Positions 1 to 7,933 of a DNA stretch of 64,000 bases are shown here, in pieces. The DNA is from Planctomycetaceae bacterium (GTDB lineage Bacteria > Planctomycetota > Phycisphaerae > Phycisphaerales > SM1A02). The stretch covers positions 1-64,000 of the forward strand of contig JAIXYQ010000007.1 of NCBI GenBank assembly GCA_027490145.1, read 5' to 3'. Each line of letters begins with the position of its first letter. Positions within the stretch are counted from its first letter, which is position 1. Both the position numbers and the translations under genes were made by a program. The notes under the pieces were generated by a model. It was not told the DNA's origin. It was given only the letters and a program-made list of their open reading frames with translations, and searched no databases.

Positions 1-138
1 AGTCGCGAAGGCGGCACGAACAGCGTGTTCGGAGGCGGGTGCCAGCCCCGCCGAGCGACGGACGTGAGCGCGAGCGAAACCTGGTGGAGCGAGCGCGTCC
101 GCGCAGCCAGGGCCCGAGGTCGCGAGAGGGCGGCGCGG
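1..138. repeat. Dispersed intergenic repeat, copy A (cut by the window edge)
   Basis: This block matches 37579-37715 at roughly 90% identity by eye, with one single-base indel and a small divergent patch near position 22. It ends just before the stop codon of the permease gene and holds no convincing gene of its own. Its first 20 bases also match copy C near 56507. The left part of the repeat lies outside the window. Confidence 0.85.
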
Positions 139-147
139 AGCAGCCAC

Positions 148-1572
148 TCACGCGCGCGGCGCGCGGTGGGGCACTCGATCGCGGACCAGGCTCCATGCCA
201 CGACCGAGGCCGTGATCATGGCCGCCACCTGCATGCTGCCCATCCAGGCGAAGGATTGCGCGAGGTCGTCGGCCCCGAGTTGCTCCATGCCGGGCGCATC
301 GAGTGACGGAAGACCGGTGCGGGCGAGCACCATGGCTGCGATCGCCACCCCAAGCGAGTTGCCGACCTGCCGCGCCGTCGCCGCCAGGCCGGCACTCTCA
401 CCGCGCTGCGCGGGCGGCACACGGCTCACGACGTCCGTCTGGATCGGGTTCATGAGGAAGGCCATGCCGGAGCCGTGCAGGGTCATGCCCACGGCCATGA
501 CCACGTAGGACCGCATCAGCATGCCGATGGTGATCATTCCCAGGCCCACCACGCAGAGCACGCTGCCCACGCGCACGACACCCACCGCACCGCGACGGTC
601 GTAGACGCGACCTGCCACATGCACCAGCAGCAGGGCCGGCACCGCCAGGGGCAGTCCGGCCAAGCCACTCTGCAGCGGCGTGAATCCCAGTGCGCCCTGC
701 AGGTACGCCGGCCCGAACATGGTCTGTCCGATGGTGGCGACCTGCGTCAACCCGAGCACCGCCACCTGGCCCAGCAGGGTGCGGTCGCGGAACAGGCGAA
801 GGTCCAGGAGCGGCGCGGCGAGCGTGAACTGCAGCCGCGTGAAGATCGCCACCAGCGCGGCTCCCACGATGATCGCGGCCGGGCCGATCCAGGTGGCCAT
901 GCCGTCGGTGGGCCGCGTCTGCTCCTGGAGCCCGAACACGAGCGCCGGCAGGCCGGTCACGAGCATGGCCGCACTCAGCCAGTGGATCGGTCGACGCTCC
1001 GCCACGGGTTCGATGGGCCGCACGATGGCCACCAGCACCAGCGCAGCGACGGCGACCGGCAGGTTCACGCCGAAGATCCATCGCCAGCCGGCCCACTGCG
1101 TGAGCGCCCCGCCGAGCACCGGGCCGAGCATCATGAAGAGCAGGGGAACGCCGACGTAGACCGCCATCGCCTTGCCGCGCTTGCCTTCCGGGAAGGCACC
1201 GGCGACCATCGCACTCGATGCAGGTTGCATCAGGCAGGCGCCCAGGCCCTGCAATACGCGCGCGCCAATGAGCACATCGCCGTTCGGAGCGAGCGCGCAG
1301 CCGAGGCTGGCCATCGCGAAGAGCGACACGCCAGCCTGGAACGCCCGCACGCGCCCGATCACGTCGCCGACACGACCGCCGATCGCCATCGCACCCGCGA
1401 GCGCCACGAGATACGCGTTGACGATCCAGGCTCCGCCCCCAACGCCCAGTCCCAGGTCATGCTGGATCGTCGGCAGCGACACGCCCACGATGGTGGCGTC
1501 GAGGAAGACCATCGCCAGGCTGCCGGTCATGGCGGCGAGCACGAGCCATGGATTGGACCCCGCCTTGGTCAT
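148..1572 (-). CDS. MFS drug/solute efflux permease, DHA2 (EmrB/QacA-like)
   Basis: This inner-membrane, proton-coupled exporter belongs to the major facilitator superfamily; its substrate cannot be read from the sequence. The 474-residue protein carries the DHA2 landmarks: an LDATIVGVSLP segment near residues 24-34, the motif A loop GGRVGDVIGR near 65-74, and an antiporter motif C region (GPVLGGALTQWAGWRW) near 150-165. Long hydrophobic stretches continue to the C terminus, consistent with about 14 helices. An in-frame GTG at 1575 lies immediately upstream of the chosen ATG and is an alternative start. A TACCAT element lies 8 nt upstream of the ATG, so the gene is probably transcribed apart from the fucosidase gene upstream. 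Family assignment is firm; the exported compound is unknown. Confidence 0.92.
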   Translation of the reverse strand: MTKAGSNPWLVLAAMTGSLAMVFLDATIVGVSLPTIQHDLGLGVGGGAWIVNAYLVALAGAMAIGGRVGDVIGRVRAFQAGVSLFAMASLGCALAPNGDVLIGARVLQGLGACLMQPASSAMVAGAFPEGKRGKAMAVYVGVPLLFMMLGPVLGGALTQWAGWRWIFGVNLPVAVAALVLVAIVRPIEPVAERRPIHWLSAAMLVTGLPALVFGLQEQTRPTDGMATWIGPAAIIVGAALVAIFTRLQFTLAAPLLDLRLFRDRTLLGQVAVLGLTQVATIGQTMFGPAYLQGALGFTPLQSGLAGLPLAVPALLLVHVAGRVYDRRGAVGVVRVGSVLCVVGLGMITIGMLMRSYVVMAVGMTLHGSGMAFLMNPIQTDVVSRVPPAQRGESAGLAATARQVGNSLGVAIAAMVLARTGLPSLDAPGMEQLGADDLAQSFAWMGSMQVAAMITASVVAWSLVRDRVPHRAPRA

Positions 1573-1580
1573 CACCGTCG

Positions 1581-1586
1581 ATGGTA
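1581..1586 (-). promoter_or_regulatory. -10-like element TACCAT for the MFS gene
   Basis: TACCAT on the minus strand lies 5 nt before the GTG and 8 nt before the ATG of the permease gene. It fits the recurring TAnnnT pattern seen upstream of many starts in this window. No clear -35 element is visible. Confidence 0.5.
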
Positions 1587-1596
1587 GGGCGATGCC

Positions 1597-3708
1597 TCAG
1601 CGTGCTGGTTCGTGGCGCAGCAGAGCGGCGTCGATCGCGCGCGGTGGGGCGCCGGGCTGGTCCTTCGGGGTGGTCCACAGCAGGTTCAGGGCCTCGCCGC
1701 CATCGGCCTCGATGTAGCGGATGGTGAAGCGGTGCCAACCGAGGTCGAGCGCGGCCTTGCCCGTCATGCGGGTCGGCCCGTGGAGTCCATCGTGGTCCAC
1801 GATCCGTTGTCCATCGATCTCGAGCGTGCTGCCGTCATCGCTCTCGAGCGTGAATGCGTGGATGCCCGCGTGCTCGCAGAACACGAAGCCGTCGATGCGC
1901 AGCGCGAAGCCGTCGGCGGGCCTCGTCCCCGGCAGGCCGACCGTGGCCGAGGTGCCTTGCGCGCGACCTTCGCGGCGCCAGGCGTCATCAGTCGGGACGC
2001 GATCGAAGCGCCCGGGCACCAGCTCCCACGACACGCCGGGTTCAGGCGGCACGTCATCGCTGCCGGGAATCCACTCCGCACGTCGGAGGATCGCCTCGAA
2101 CGGATCGCCCACGGCGATGCCCTCGACGAACGTGCGGGCACGCACCTGCGTGGTGCGTTGCAGGTTGATGGGCACCGTGTACCGGGGCGAGTCGACCGTG
2201 GGCAGGGTGGCATCGAGCGTGACGTGGATCGCGCCCGCCGCCGGCGGACGGAACGCCAGCTCGGTCTCGTGCAGGAAGAGCTCCTCGCCACCGATCAGTT
2301 CCGGCGTCCCCACGATCGGCGGTTCCCCGTCCCATTCGAGCGCGATGACGGTCGCCGTCGGGTCGATGGCGCCTTCACCGAGCGTGATCGAGAGCGAAGG
2401 ACCGGCCGCGCGCGTCGAAACCGTGATGCCCGGAGCATCGAGCACACGCGCGCGTGCCGGGGCACCGGCGATGCCATCGATCGTGATGGTGCGGTCGGCC
2501 GGCAGCTCGAAGACGACCGCATGGACGCGCCGCCGATCGGCACTGGCCGTCAAGCGCCCCCACGAAGGACGCGCGCATGCGACGGACCCGCACCCGCGGA
2601 TCGCCTCGCCGTTGGTGCGCATCCAGGCGCCCAGCGCAGCGAGTCGATCGGTCGTGGGCGCATCGAAGGATCCATCCCCCAGGGGCCCGACGTTGAGCAG
2701 GTAGTTGCCGTCCTTGCTCACGATGTCGACGAGGTTGCGGATGAGTTCCGAGGCGGGTTTCCATCGGTGGTCGTGCACGACATGGCCCCACGTGCCGTTC
2801 ATCGTCATGCAGGTTTCCCACGGTCGATTCGGAAGCCGACCATCCGGGATCCTGTTCTCCGGCGTGGCGTAGTCGCCCGGCAGGGACCAGCGGTCGTTGA
2901 AGAGGATGCCCGGTTGCGCCCGCCGCACGGCGGACATCAGGTCCTGTGCGCGCCACGTGGTCGCGGAGTGCTCCCAGTCACCGTCGCCCCAGAGGATGGC
3001 GATGGATCCGAAGCGCCCGTCCGTGAGTTCCCTGACCTGCGCATGCATGCGATCGACGAATCGCGCCATCGACGCCGTGTCGGTGGGGCGCGTGTCCCAC
3101 TCGCGCCGCGGCAGGTAGTCCGGGTCGCTCCAGTCCATCAGGCTGAAGTAGAGGCCAAGGCGCACGCCATGGCGTGCGCACGCATCCGCCAGTTCGCGCA
3201 GCGGGTTCCGTCCGGCCTTGCCGAAGGGTGTCCCCATGAGGTCGAGGTCCGTGGTGGCGCTGTCCCAGAGCAGAAACCCGTCGTGGTGCTTCGTCGTCAC
3301 GACGATGGAGCCCATGCCGGCGTCCTTCGCCGCGCGGACCCACGCGTCGGCATCGAACCTGACCGGATCGAAGCGCGGCATCAGCGTGCCCGCGTAGACC
3401 GACGGATCGACCTTGATCTTGTTGAGGAGCCATTCGCCCCAACCCGGGATGTCGCGGCCCTCCCACCGGCCCGCCGCAACGCTGTAGAGGCCCCAGTGCA
3501 CGAACATGCCCAGCCGCGCATCGCGCCACCAGGTCAGGTCGGCCGCCGATGCCGGCGCCGAGGCATCCATCACCCGGCCCGCGTCGCCCGCACGGTCCTG
3601 CATCGACGCAGATCCGGAGCGCTGTTCGTCCGTGGCCTTCGTTCCGGGCCCGGACCCGGACGCGGCAGGCGGCACGGCCAACGACAGGATCAGCAGGGCG
3701 GAAAGCAT
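1597..3708 (-). CDS. Secreted alpha-L-fucosidase (GH29) with chitobiase-like and PA14-like C-terminal regions
   Basis: The predicted enzyme removes terminal alpha-L-fucose from glycans outside the cytoplasm. The 703-residue product starts with a signal peptide (MLSALLILSLAVPPAASG). The GH29 barrel spans about 58-400, with FVHWGLYSV near 69-77, the TTKHHDGFLLWDS segment near 138-150, and WGDGDW near 240-245, where the nucleophile Asp is expected. After the barrel come a beta-rich segment resembling the chitobiase/hexosaminidase C-terminal domain (about 490-550) and a PA14-like carbohydrate-binding region (about 600-700, with ESDDGSTLEIDGQ). The ATG at 3708 was chosen because it gives a clean signal peptide and lies 7 nt after a TACAGT element. 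The open frame extends much further upstream only as a shadow of the divergent gene. Confidence 0.92.
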   Translation of the reverse strand: MLSALLILSLAVPPAASGSGPGTKATDEQRSGSASMQDRAGDAGRVMDASAPASAADLTWWRDARLGMFVHWGLYSVAAGRWEGRDIPGWGEWLLNKIKVDPSVYAGTLMPRFDPVRFDADAWVRAAKDAGMGSIVVTTKHHDGFLLWDSATTDLDLMGTPFGKAGRNPLRELADACARHGVRLGLYFSLMDWSDPDYLPRREWDTRPTDTASMARFVDRMHAQVRELTDGRFGSIAILWGDGDWEHSATTWRAQDLMSAVRRAQPGILFNDRWSLPGDYATPENRIPDGRLPNRPWETCMTMNGTWGHVVHDHRWKPASELIRNLVDIVSKDGNYLLNVGPLGDGSFDAPTTDRLAALGAWMRTNGEAIRGCGSVACARPSWGRLTASADRRRVHAVVFELPADRTITIDGIAGAPARARVLDAPGITVSTRAAGPSLSITLGEGAIDPTATVIALEWDGEPPIVGTPELIGGEELFLHETELAFRPPAAGAIHVTLDATLPTVDSPRYTVPINLQRTTQVRARTFVEGIAVGDPFEAILRRAEWIPGSDDVPPEPGVSWELVPGRFDRVPTDDAWRREGRAQGTSATVGLPGTRPADGFALRIDGFVFCEHAGIHAFTLESDDGSTLEIDGQRIVDHDGLHGPTRMTGKAALDLGWHRFTIRYIEADGGEALNLLWTTPKDQPGAPPRAIDAALLRHEPAR

Positions 3709-3715
3709 GGAGTGC

Positions 3716-3721
3716 ACTGTA
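3716..3721 (-). promoter_or_regulatory. -10-like element TACAGT for the fucosidase gene
   Basis: TACAGT on the minus strand is followed by 7 nt and then the ATG at 3708. This spacing would put the transcription start on or next to the start codon (leaderless mRNA). Confidence 0.55.
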
Positions 3722-3765
3722 CGGAACTGCACCCGACCCCCAATGGACGGCATGCGTGCATCGGC

Positions 3766-3771
3766 TAGCCT
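3766..3771 (+). promoter_or_regulatory. -10-like element TAGCCT for the gene at 3781
   Basis: TAGCCT is followed by 9 nt and the ATG at 3781, giving at most a leader of a few nucleotides. It diverges from the fucosidase element 45 bp away. Confidence 0.5.
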
Positions 3772-3780
3772 CCGACTCCC

Positions 3781-4638
3781 ATGGCCACCACCGAGATCGT
3801 CCTGAACGGCACGTCCATCAAGCTCCAGCCGCAGCCGCGGCCCGTCTTCATGAACCTGGCCGCGACCATCATCAAGAGCATGTACGACGCACCGAACTTC
3901 GGTGCGATCATCAGCGGCCTCCTGGCCGACGGGCTCGAGAAGCAGGTCGCCCACGACAATCCCCTGTTCCAGGCGGCGCTCTGGCTCATGCATGAGATGG
4001 GTGTGCGCGAGTTCCGCATCGACGTCGAGGCCAAGCGCATGGAGGTCGACCGCCAGCTCTCCGCGGAGGAGCGAGCCCGCGACACGAGCGACCCGTACAC
4101 CAAGGGCAACATCGCCACGGGCCGCGCGGTCATCGCGTCGGTGGCCAACCTGCGCAACCGGCAGTTCGTGCTCAACGGCACCAGCGTGCAGGTCCGCCTC
4201 CAGGAGAAGGCGCTGATGGAGGAGCACGTGCAGGCCGTGGTGAAGAGCCGAGGCGTGAACGAGGACCTCTACTCGGCGGCCATGCGTGGCCTGGTGGGGC
4301 GGGTCATGGAAGGCCTTCCGGCCGAGGACCCGAAGGTGCAGTGCGCGATCCTGCTGCTGTCGGACCTGGGTGTCCGCGGCATGCGCATCGTGAAGGAAGA
4401 GGACCGGGTCAATGTCTCGATCGAGGGCCTGAACGAGCATGACGCCATGGCGGCAGCCTTCCTGCAGGGTGCCGAGACCGAGCAGATCCACCAGGCCCGC
4501 GATCGCATCCGCAATCTGCACAACGCGCTCATGAGCCGTGCCCAGGCGGCGGCGGCGAAGGCCGGCGGCTCCGCGGCGCCGGCTGCACCTCAGGCACCGC
4601 AGACGGTGTCCGCGGCGATCAAGCGCCGCCGTCGATAA
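3781..4638 (+). CDS. Unknown protein of two similar halves
   Basis: I do not recognise this 285-residue protein. It has no signal peptide or membrane segment and is probably cytoplasmic. It appears to be an internal duplication. Residues about 5-90 begin with VLNGTS and end with a helix plus GVREFRIDVEAKRMEV; residues about 125-215 begin with VLNGTS and end with GVRGMRIVKEEDRVNV. Each half runs VLNGTS, helix-rich middle, then a hydrophobic helix leading into a short beta strand. The tail is Ala/Pro-rich and ends in IKRRRR, a basic end that could bind nucleic acid, although nothing proves it. It is transcribed divergently from the fucosidase gene. Codon use looks like that of its neighbours, so it is probably a native gene. 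Confidence 0.85.
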   Translation: MATTEIVLNGTSIKLQPQPRPVFMNLAATIIKSMYDAPNFGAIISGLLADGLEKQVAHDNPLFQAALWLMHEMGVREFRIDVEAKRMEVDRQLSAEERARDTSDPYTKGNIATGRAVIASVANLRNRQFVLNGTSVQVRLQEKALMEEHVQAVVKSRGVNEDLYSAAMRGLVGRVMEGLPAEDPKVQCAILLLSDLGVRGMRIVKEEDRVNVSIEGLNEHDAMAAAFLQGAETEQIHQARDRIRNLHNALMSRAQAAAAKAGGSAAPAAPQAPQTVSAAIKRRRR

Positions 4639-4719
4639 CGCAGGATGTCGCCCGAAAGGGCGGGTCCATGGTCGTCCGGCTCGGGGTTGGTGCTAGGTTC
4701 ATCGATCCCAGGAGATCCC

Positions 4720-6408
4720 GTGCGCCATCAGCTTGCCCTCATCGTCGCGCTCACCGCCTGCCCAGCCGCTTGGGCCCAGCAGTTCGTCCGGGAGACGGCC
4801 ACCCGTTTCCCGACGCAGTCGGAGTACACGAACCAGCTCTCGTTCTGCGACGTCGATGGTGACGGCGACCTCGACATCGCCTGGGCCAACGGCCAGGGCT
4901 ACTCCTCGCTCGGGGCGCTCCTGAAGCCGCGCCTCTTCCTGAACGACGGCGCGGGGCGTTTCACCGACGTGACCGACGTGAACGTGGCCGGCATCACGGG
5001 GTGCTTCCGCGGCGTCGAGTTCGGTGACGTGGACCGCGACGGCGACTGGGACATGCTGCTCGCGCAGGACTACGCGCGGCCCGCGCTCCTGCTGCTCAAC
5101 GACGGTACCGGTCGCTTCAGCGCGGCGCCCGCCGGCCAGATGCCCGCGATCAACCTGGGCTCGAGCCGCGGACAGTTCGGCGACATCGACAACGATGGCG
5201 ACCTCGACATCGCGCTCTGCAACAGCGGCACGAACCGCTTCGGCACGACCGGCAAGCCGAAGCTCTACCTCAATGACGGCACGGGCAAGTTCACCGACAA
5301 CACGGCACTCACCCCGGCGGGCAACGTGAGCGAACAGATGGACATCCTGTTTCTCGACGTCGACCAGGACTTCGATCTCGATCTCCATGTGGGAACGCGC
5401 ACGACCGGCACGCAGTCGAGCCGGCTCTGGCTCAACAACGGATCGGGCACCTACGTCAACCAGACGATGCCGACCGACAACACGTGCTACTCGTACGACA
5501 CCGGCGACTTCGACGGTGACGGCGACTTCGACCTCCTCGGGGTGAATGCAGGGACCAGCAACACCGAGCTGCTGCTGGCCAATGCGAACGGCCTCGGCAC
5601 GAGCTGGACCAACGTGAGCGCGCAGCTCACCACCAATCCGACCACGGACGACAACGACAGCCGCTTCTTCGACATCGACATGGATGGCGATCTCGACATC
5701 GTGGTCGGCACGCTCGGCTCCGCAAGCGAGCGCATCTACCGCAACAACCGGCCCGTGACCGCGAACTTCAGCGTGGTCGCCAACGCCATCACCGCCGTCA
5801 CCGACTCCAGCCTCGACGTGAAGGTGGCCGACGTCGACAACGACGGGGACTTCGACATCGTGACCGCGCAAGGCGAGAGCGGTGCCTTCCAGAACCAGAT
5901 CTACATGAACGCGACCGGCCCGGCCGACAACCGTCCACCGCGCGTGCTGAAGATGGAGTCGGTCGTTCCCGGCGCCGATCCGTCGACCCACGTGGTGCGT
6001 GCGATCATCGTCGATGACATGACGAGCGACCGCGGCTTCCATGACCGCGGCGTCGTGCTGGCGATCCGCTCCAACCAGGGACCGTGGAACGAGATCCCGA
6101 TGCAGTGGAGCGGCAACAACCTCTGGCGCGCCGTGATGCCGGCGCAGCCCGCGGGCGCGAACGTCGACTACTACGTCCTGGCGCGCGACTGGGCGAACAA
6201 CCTCGTCGCCGGCGAGGTGAAGAGCTTCGTCGAGGGCGGCACGCCGGCGAATCCCGCTGACCTCAACGGCGATGGACGCGTCGATGGCGCCGATCTGGGC
6301 ATCCTGCTGGGCGAGTTCGGCACGGCGGGTACGGTCGCCGACATCAACGCCGACGGCTCGGTCGACGGCGCCGACCTTGGACTGATGCTGGCGGCCTGGG
6401 CACCCTGA
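4720..6408 (+). CDS. Secreted FG-GAP/VCBS beta-propeller protein with dockerin-like tail
   Basis: This 562-residue exported protein has a signal peptide ending near AAWAQ. It is followed by about six or seven repeats of the FG-GAP/VCBS type, each with a calcium-binding DxDGDGDxD core (for example DVDGDGDLD, DIDNDGDLD, DFDGDGDFD). The last 55 residues hold two EF-hand-like segments of the DLNGDGRVDGADLG / DINADGSVDGADLG type, a dockerin-like C-terminal tail. The propeller is probably extracellular and adhesive or ligand-binding; its ligand is unknown. I chose the GTG at 4720 because a GGAGA ribosome-binding site lies just upstream and the signal peptide follows directly. An ATG at 4645 would add 25 residues in front of the signal peptide. 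A TAGGTT element lies about 20 nt upstream of the GTG. Confidence 0.9.
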   Translation: MRHQLALIVALTACPAAWAQQFVRETATRFPTQSEYTNQLSFCDVDGDGDLDIAWANGQGYSSLGALLKPRLFLNDGAGRFTDVTDVNVAGITGCFRGVEFGDVDRDGDWDMLLAQDYARPALLLLNDGTGRFSAAPAGQMPAINLGSSRGQFGDIDNDGDLDIALCNSGTNRFGTTGKPKLYLNDGTGKFTDNTALTPAGNVSEQMDILFLDVDQDFDLDLHVGTRTTGTQSSRLWLNNGSGTYVNQTMPTDNTCYSYDTGDFDGDGDFDLLGVNAGTSNTELLLANANGLGTSWTNVSAQLTTNPTTDDNDSRFFDIDMDGDLDIVVGTLGSASERIYRNNRPVTANFSVVANAITAVTDSSLDVKVADVDNDGDFDIVTAQGESGAFQNQIYMNATGPADNRPPRVLKMESVVPGADPSTHVVRAIIVDDMTSDRGFHDRGVVLAIRSNQGPWNEIPMQWSGNNLWRAVMPAQPAGANVDYYVLARDWANNLVAGEVKSFVEGGTPANPADLNGDGRVDGADLGILLGEFGTAGTVADINADGSVDGADLGLMLAAWAP

Positions 6409-6468
6409 CGCGCGAGGCCGGCTTTCGAGCGCGCGGCCAAGGCTCGGGTGGGCCGCCCTTCGGTCAGG

Positions 6469-7518
6469 TCACTGGTCGTGGCCTGAGTTCGCGGGCAACT
6501 GGTGCCCTGCGTCGCGAAGCGTCTTCTCGCGACGCGCGAGCTCCAGGTCGGAGTCGACCATCATGGCGGCAAGCTGTTCGACCGTCGTCGTGGGCGTCCA
6601 GCCGAGCCGCTCCCGCGCCTTGGAACAGTCGCCCAGCAGTTGCTCGACTTCCGCGGGTCGGAAGTAGCGGGGGTCGATCTCGACGAAGTCGCGGTAGTCC
6701 AGCCCGACGTGGCCGAAGCAGAGCTCGCAGAACCGGCGCACGCTGATCATCGTGCCCGTCGAGACGACGTAATCGTCGGGCTGCTCCTGCTGCAGCATGA
6801 GCCACATGGCCTCGACGTAGTCGCCGGCGTAGCCCCAGTCGCGCAAGGCATCGAGATTGCCCAGGAAGAGCTTCTGCTGCATGCCGAGCTTGATGCGCCC
6901 CACGGCCCGCGTGATCTTTCGGGTCACGAAGGTCTCCCCGCGCCGCGGGCTCTCGTGGTTGAAGAGGATGCCGCAGCTGGCGTGCATGCCGTAGCTCTCG
7001 CGGTAGTTCACCGTGATCCAGTGCCCGAAGACCTTGGCACAGCCGTAGGGCGAACGGGGCCAGAAGGGCGTCGTCTCCCGCTGGGGGACCTCCTGGACCT
7101 TGCCGTACATCTCGCTGGAACTGGCTTGGTAGAAGCGCACGGGCCGCGACGACGACACCTGGAAGTTCCGCACCGCCTCGAGCAGCCGAAGGGTGCCCGT
7201 GGCGACGATGTCCGCGGTGTAGATCGGCTGGTCGAAGCTCACGCGCACGTGGCTCTGGGCCCCGAGGTTGTAGACCTCGTCGGGCTGGATGCGCTCGAGG
7301 AGCCGATCAAGGCCGCTGCCATCGGACAGGTCGCCGTAATGGAGCTTCAGGCGCGCACCCGACCGGTGCGGGTCCTCGTAGATGTGGTCGATGCGGTCGG
7401 TGTTGAAGGTGCTCGCTCGCCGGATGATGCCGTGGACCTCGTAGCCCTTCGCAAGGAGCAGTTCGGCGAGGTAGGAACCGTCCTGCCCGGTGATGCCGGT
7501 GATGAGTGCGCGTTTCAT
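6469..7518 (-). CDS. gmd: GDP-mannose 4,6-dehydratase
   Basis: This cytoplasmic enzyme turns GDP-mannose into GDP-4-keto-6-deoxymannose, the precursor of GDP-fucose, GDP-rhamnose and related sugars. The 349-residue length is typical of the family. It has the extended SDR nucleotide-binding motif GITGQDGSY at 8-16, the family RRAS segment near 33-36, the active-site SSSEMYG at 133-139, and the catalytic Tyr158/Lys162 pair in SPYGCAK. It stands alone, convergent with the propeller gene and divergent from a small hypothetical gene. Mannose-1-phosphate guanylyltransferase, which supplies its substrate, is encoded about 41 kb away (48507-49592). No fucose or rhamnose synthase follows it here, so the end product is unknown. 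Confidence 0.97.
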   Translation of the reverse strand: MKRALITGITGQDGSYLAELLLAKGYEVHGIIRRASTFNTDRIDHIYEDPHRSGARLKLHYGDLSDGSGLDRLLERIQPDEVYNLGAQSHVRVSFDQPIYTADIVATGTLRLLEAVRNFQVSSSRPVRFYQASSSEMYGKVQEVPQRETTPFWPRSPYGCAKVFGHWITVNYRESYGMHASCGILFNHESPRRGETFVTRKITRAVGRIKLGMQQKLFLGNLDALRDWGYAGDYVEAMWLMLQQEQPDDYVVSTGTMISVRRFCELCFGHVGLDYRDFVEIDPRYFRPAEVEQLLGDCSKARERLGWTPTTTVEQLAAMMVDSDLELARREKTLRDAGHQLPANSGHDQ

Positions 7519-7542
7519 GGAGGTGGCCCCTTCGTGCGTCGT

Positions 7543-7552
7543 ACGGTACACA
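7543..7552. promoter_or_regulatory. Overlapping divergent -10 elements between gmd and the gene at 7559
   Basis: On the plus strand TACACA (7547-7552) lies 6 nt before the ATG at 7559. On the minus strand TACCGT (7548-7543) points toward gmd with a leader of about 24 nt to its ATG. The two elements share the central TA at 7547-7548. This is one of three such arrangements in the window. Confidence 0.45.
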
Positions 7553-7558
7553 CCCCGC

Positions 7559-7852
7559 ATGAACCGGCGTGACCTCGACGACATCGCCATGCGCGTGCGC
7601 CGTACCGGCGATCGCATCCAGCCGTTGCTTGAACCGCATCCTGGGCTGGCGGCACGGAACGCCCATGCGCACATCTGGCTCGGGATCAAGCTCCGGTTCG
7701 GCGAGTCGTGGCGGTCTCGCGCCACGCACGCCGGCGTGTGCGCGTTCATCGAATGGATCGATTCGAATCCCAACGCGGACTACGAGGAGTTCCCGGGCCC
7801 GATCGAACTCAGGGAGCCGGAACAGGGACTCTTCGGGGCGCTCGACGCCTGA
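7559..7852 (+). CDS. Small hypothetical protein
   Basis: This 97-residue product is soluble and charged, without a signal peptide, membrane segment or motif I recognise. It contains a His-rich turn ([10 protein letters not shown]) near the middle and an acidic C-terminal part ([19 protein letters not shown]). Support for a real gene is moderate: codon use matches its neighbours, it fills the gap between gmd and the next gene without overlap, and a -10-like element stands 6 nt before this ATG. Two in-frame upstream ATGs (7490, 7517) overlap gmd and lack that signal. No function is proposed. Confidence 0.65.
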   Translation: MNRRDLDDIAMRVRRTGDRIQPLLEPHPGLAARNAHAHIWLGIKLRFGESWRSRATHAGVCAFIEWIDSNPNADYEEFPGPIELREPEQGLFGALDA

Positions 7853-7933
7853 CCCCGGCTCGCTGGCGGCGCACTTTCTCCGGTCGATCCCCGAAGCGCC
7901 CTTGGCATCGGATCGATGTCGCGCCACACTCCC

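Noticed and set aside
1612-3768. 718-codon plus-strand open frame opposite the fucosidase gene
   Set aside because: The minus strand encodes a complete GH29 enzyme here. The plus-strand frame is Arg-rich, with no motif and no promoter.
4645-4719. 25-residue N-terminal extension of the propeller protein
   Set aside because: The signal peptide begins at the GTG at 4720 with a good ribosome-binding site; the extension would bury it.
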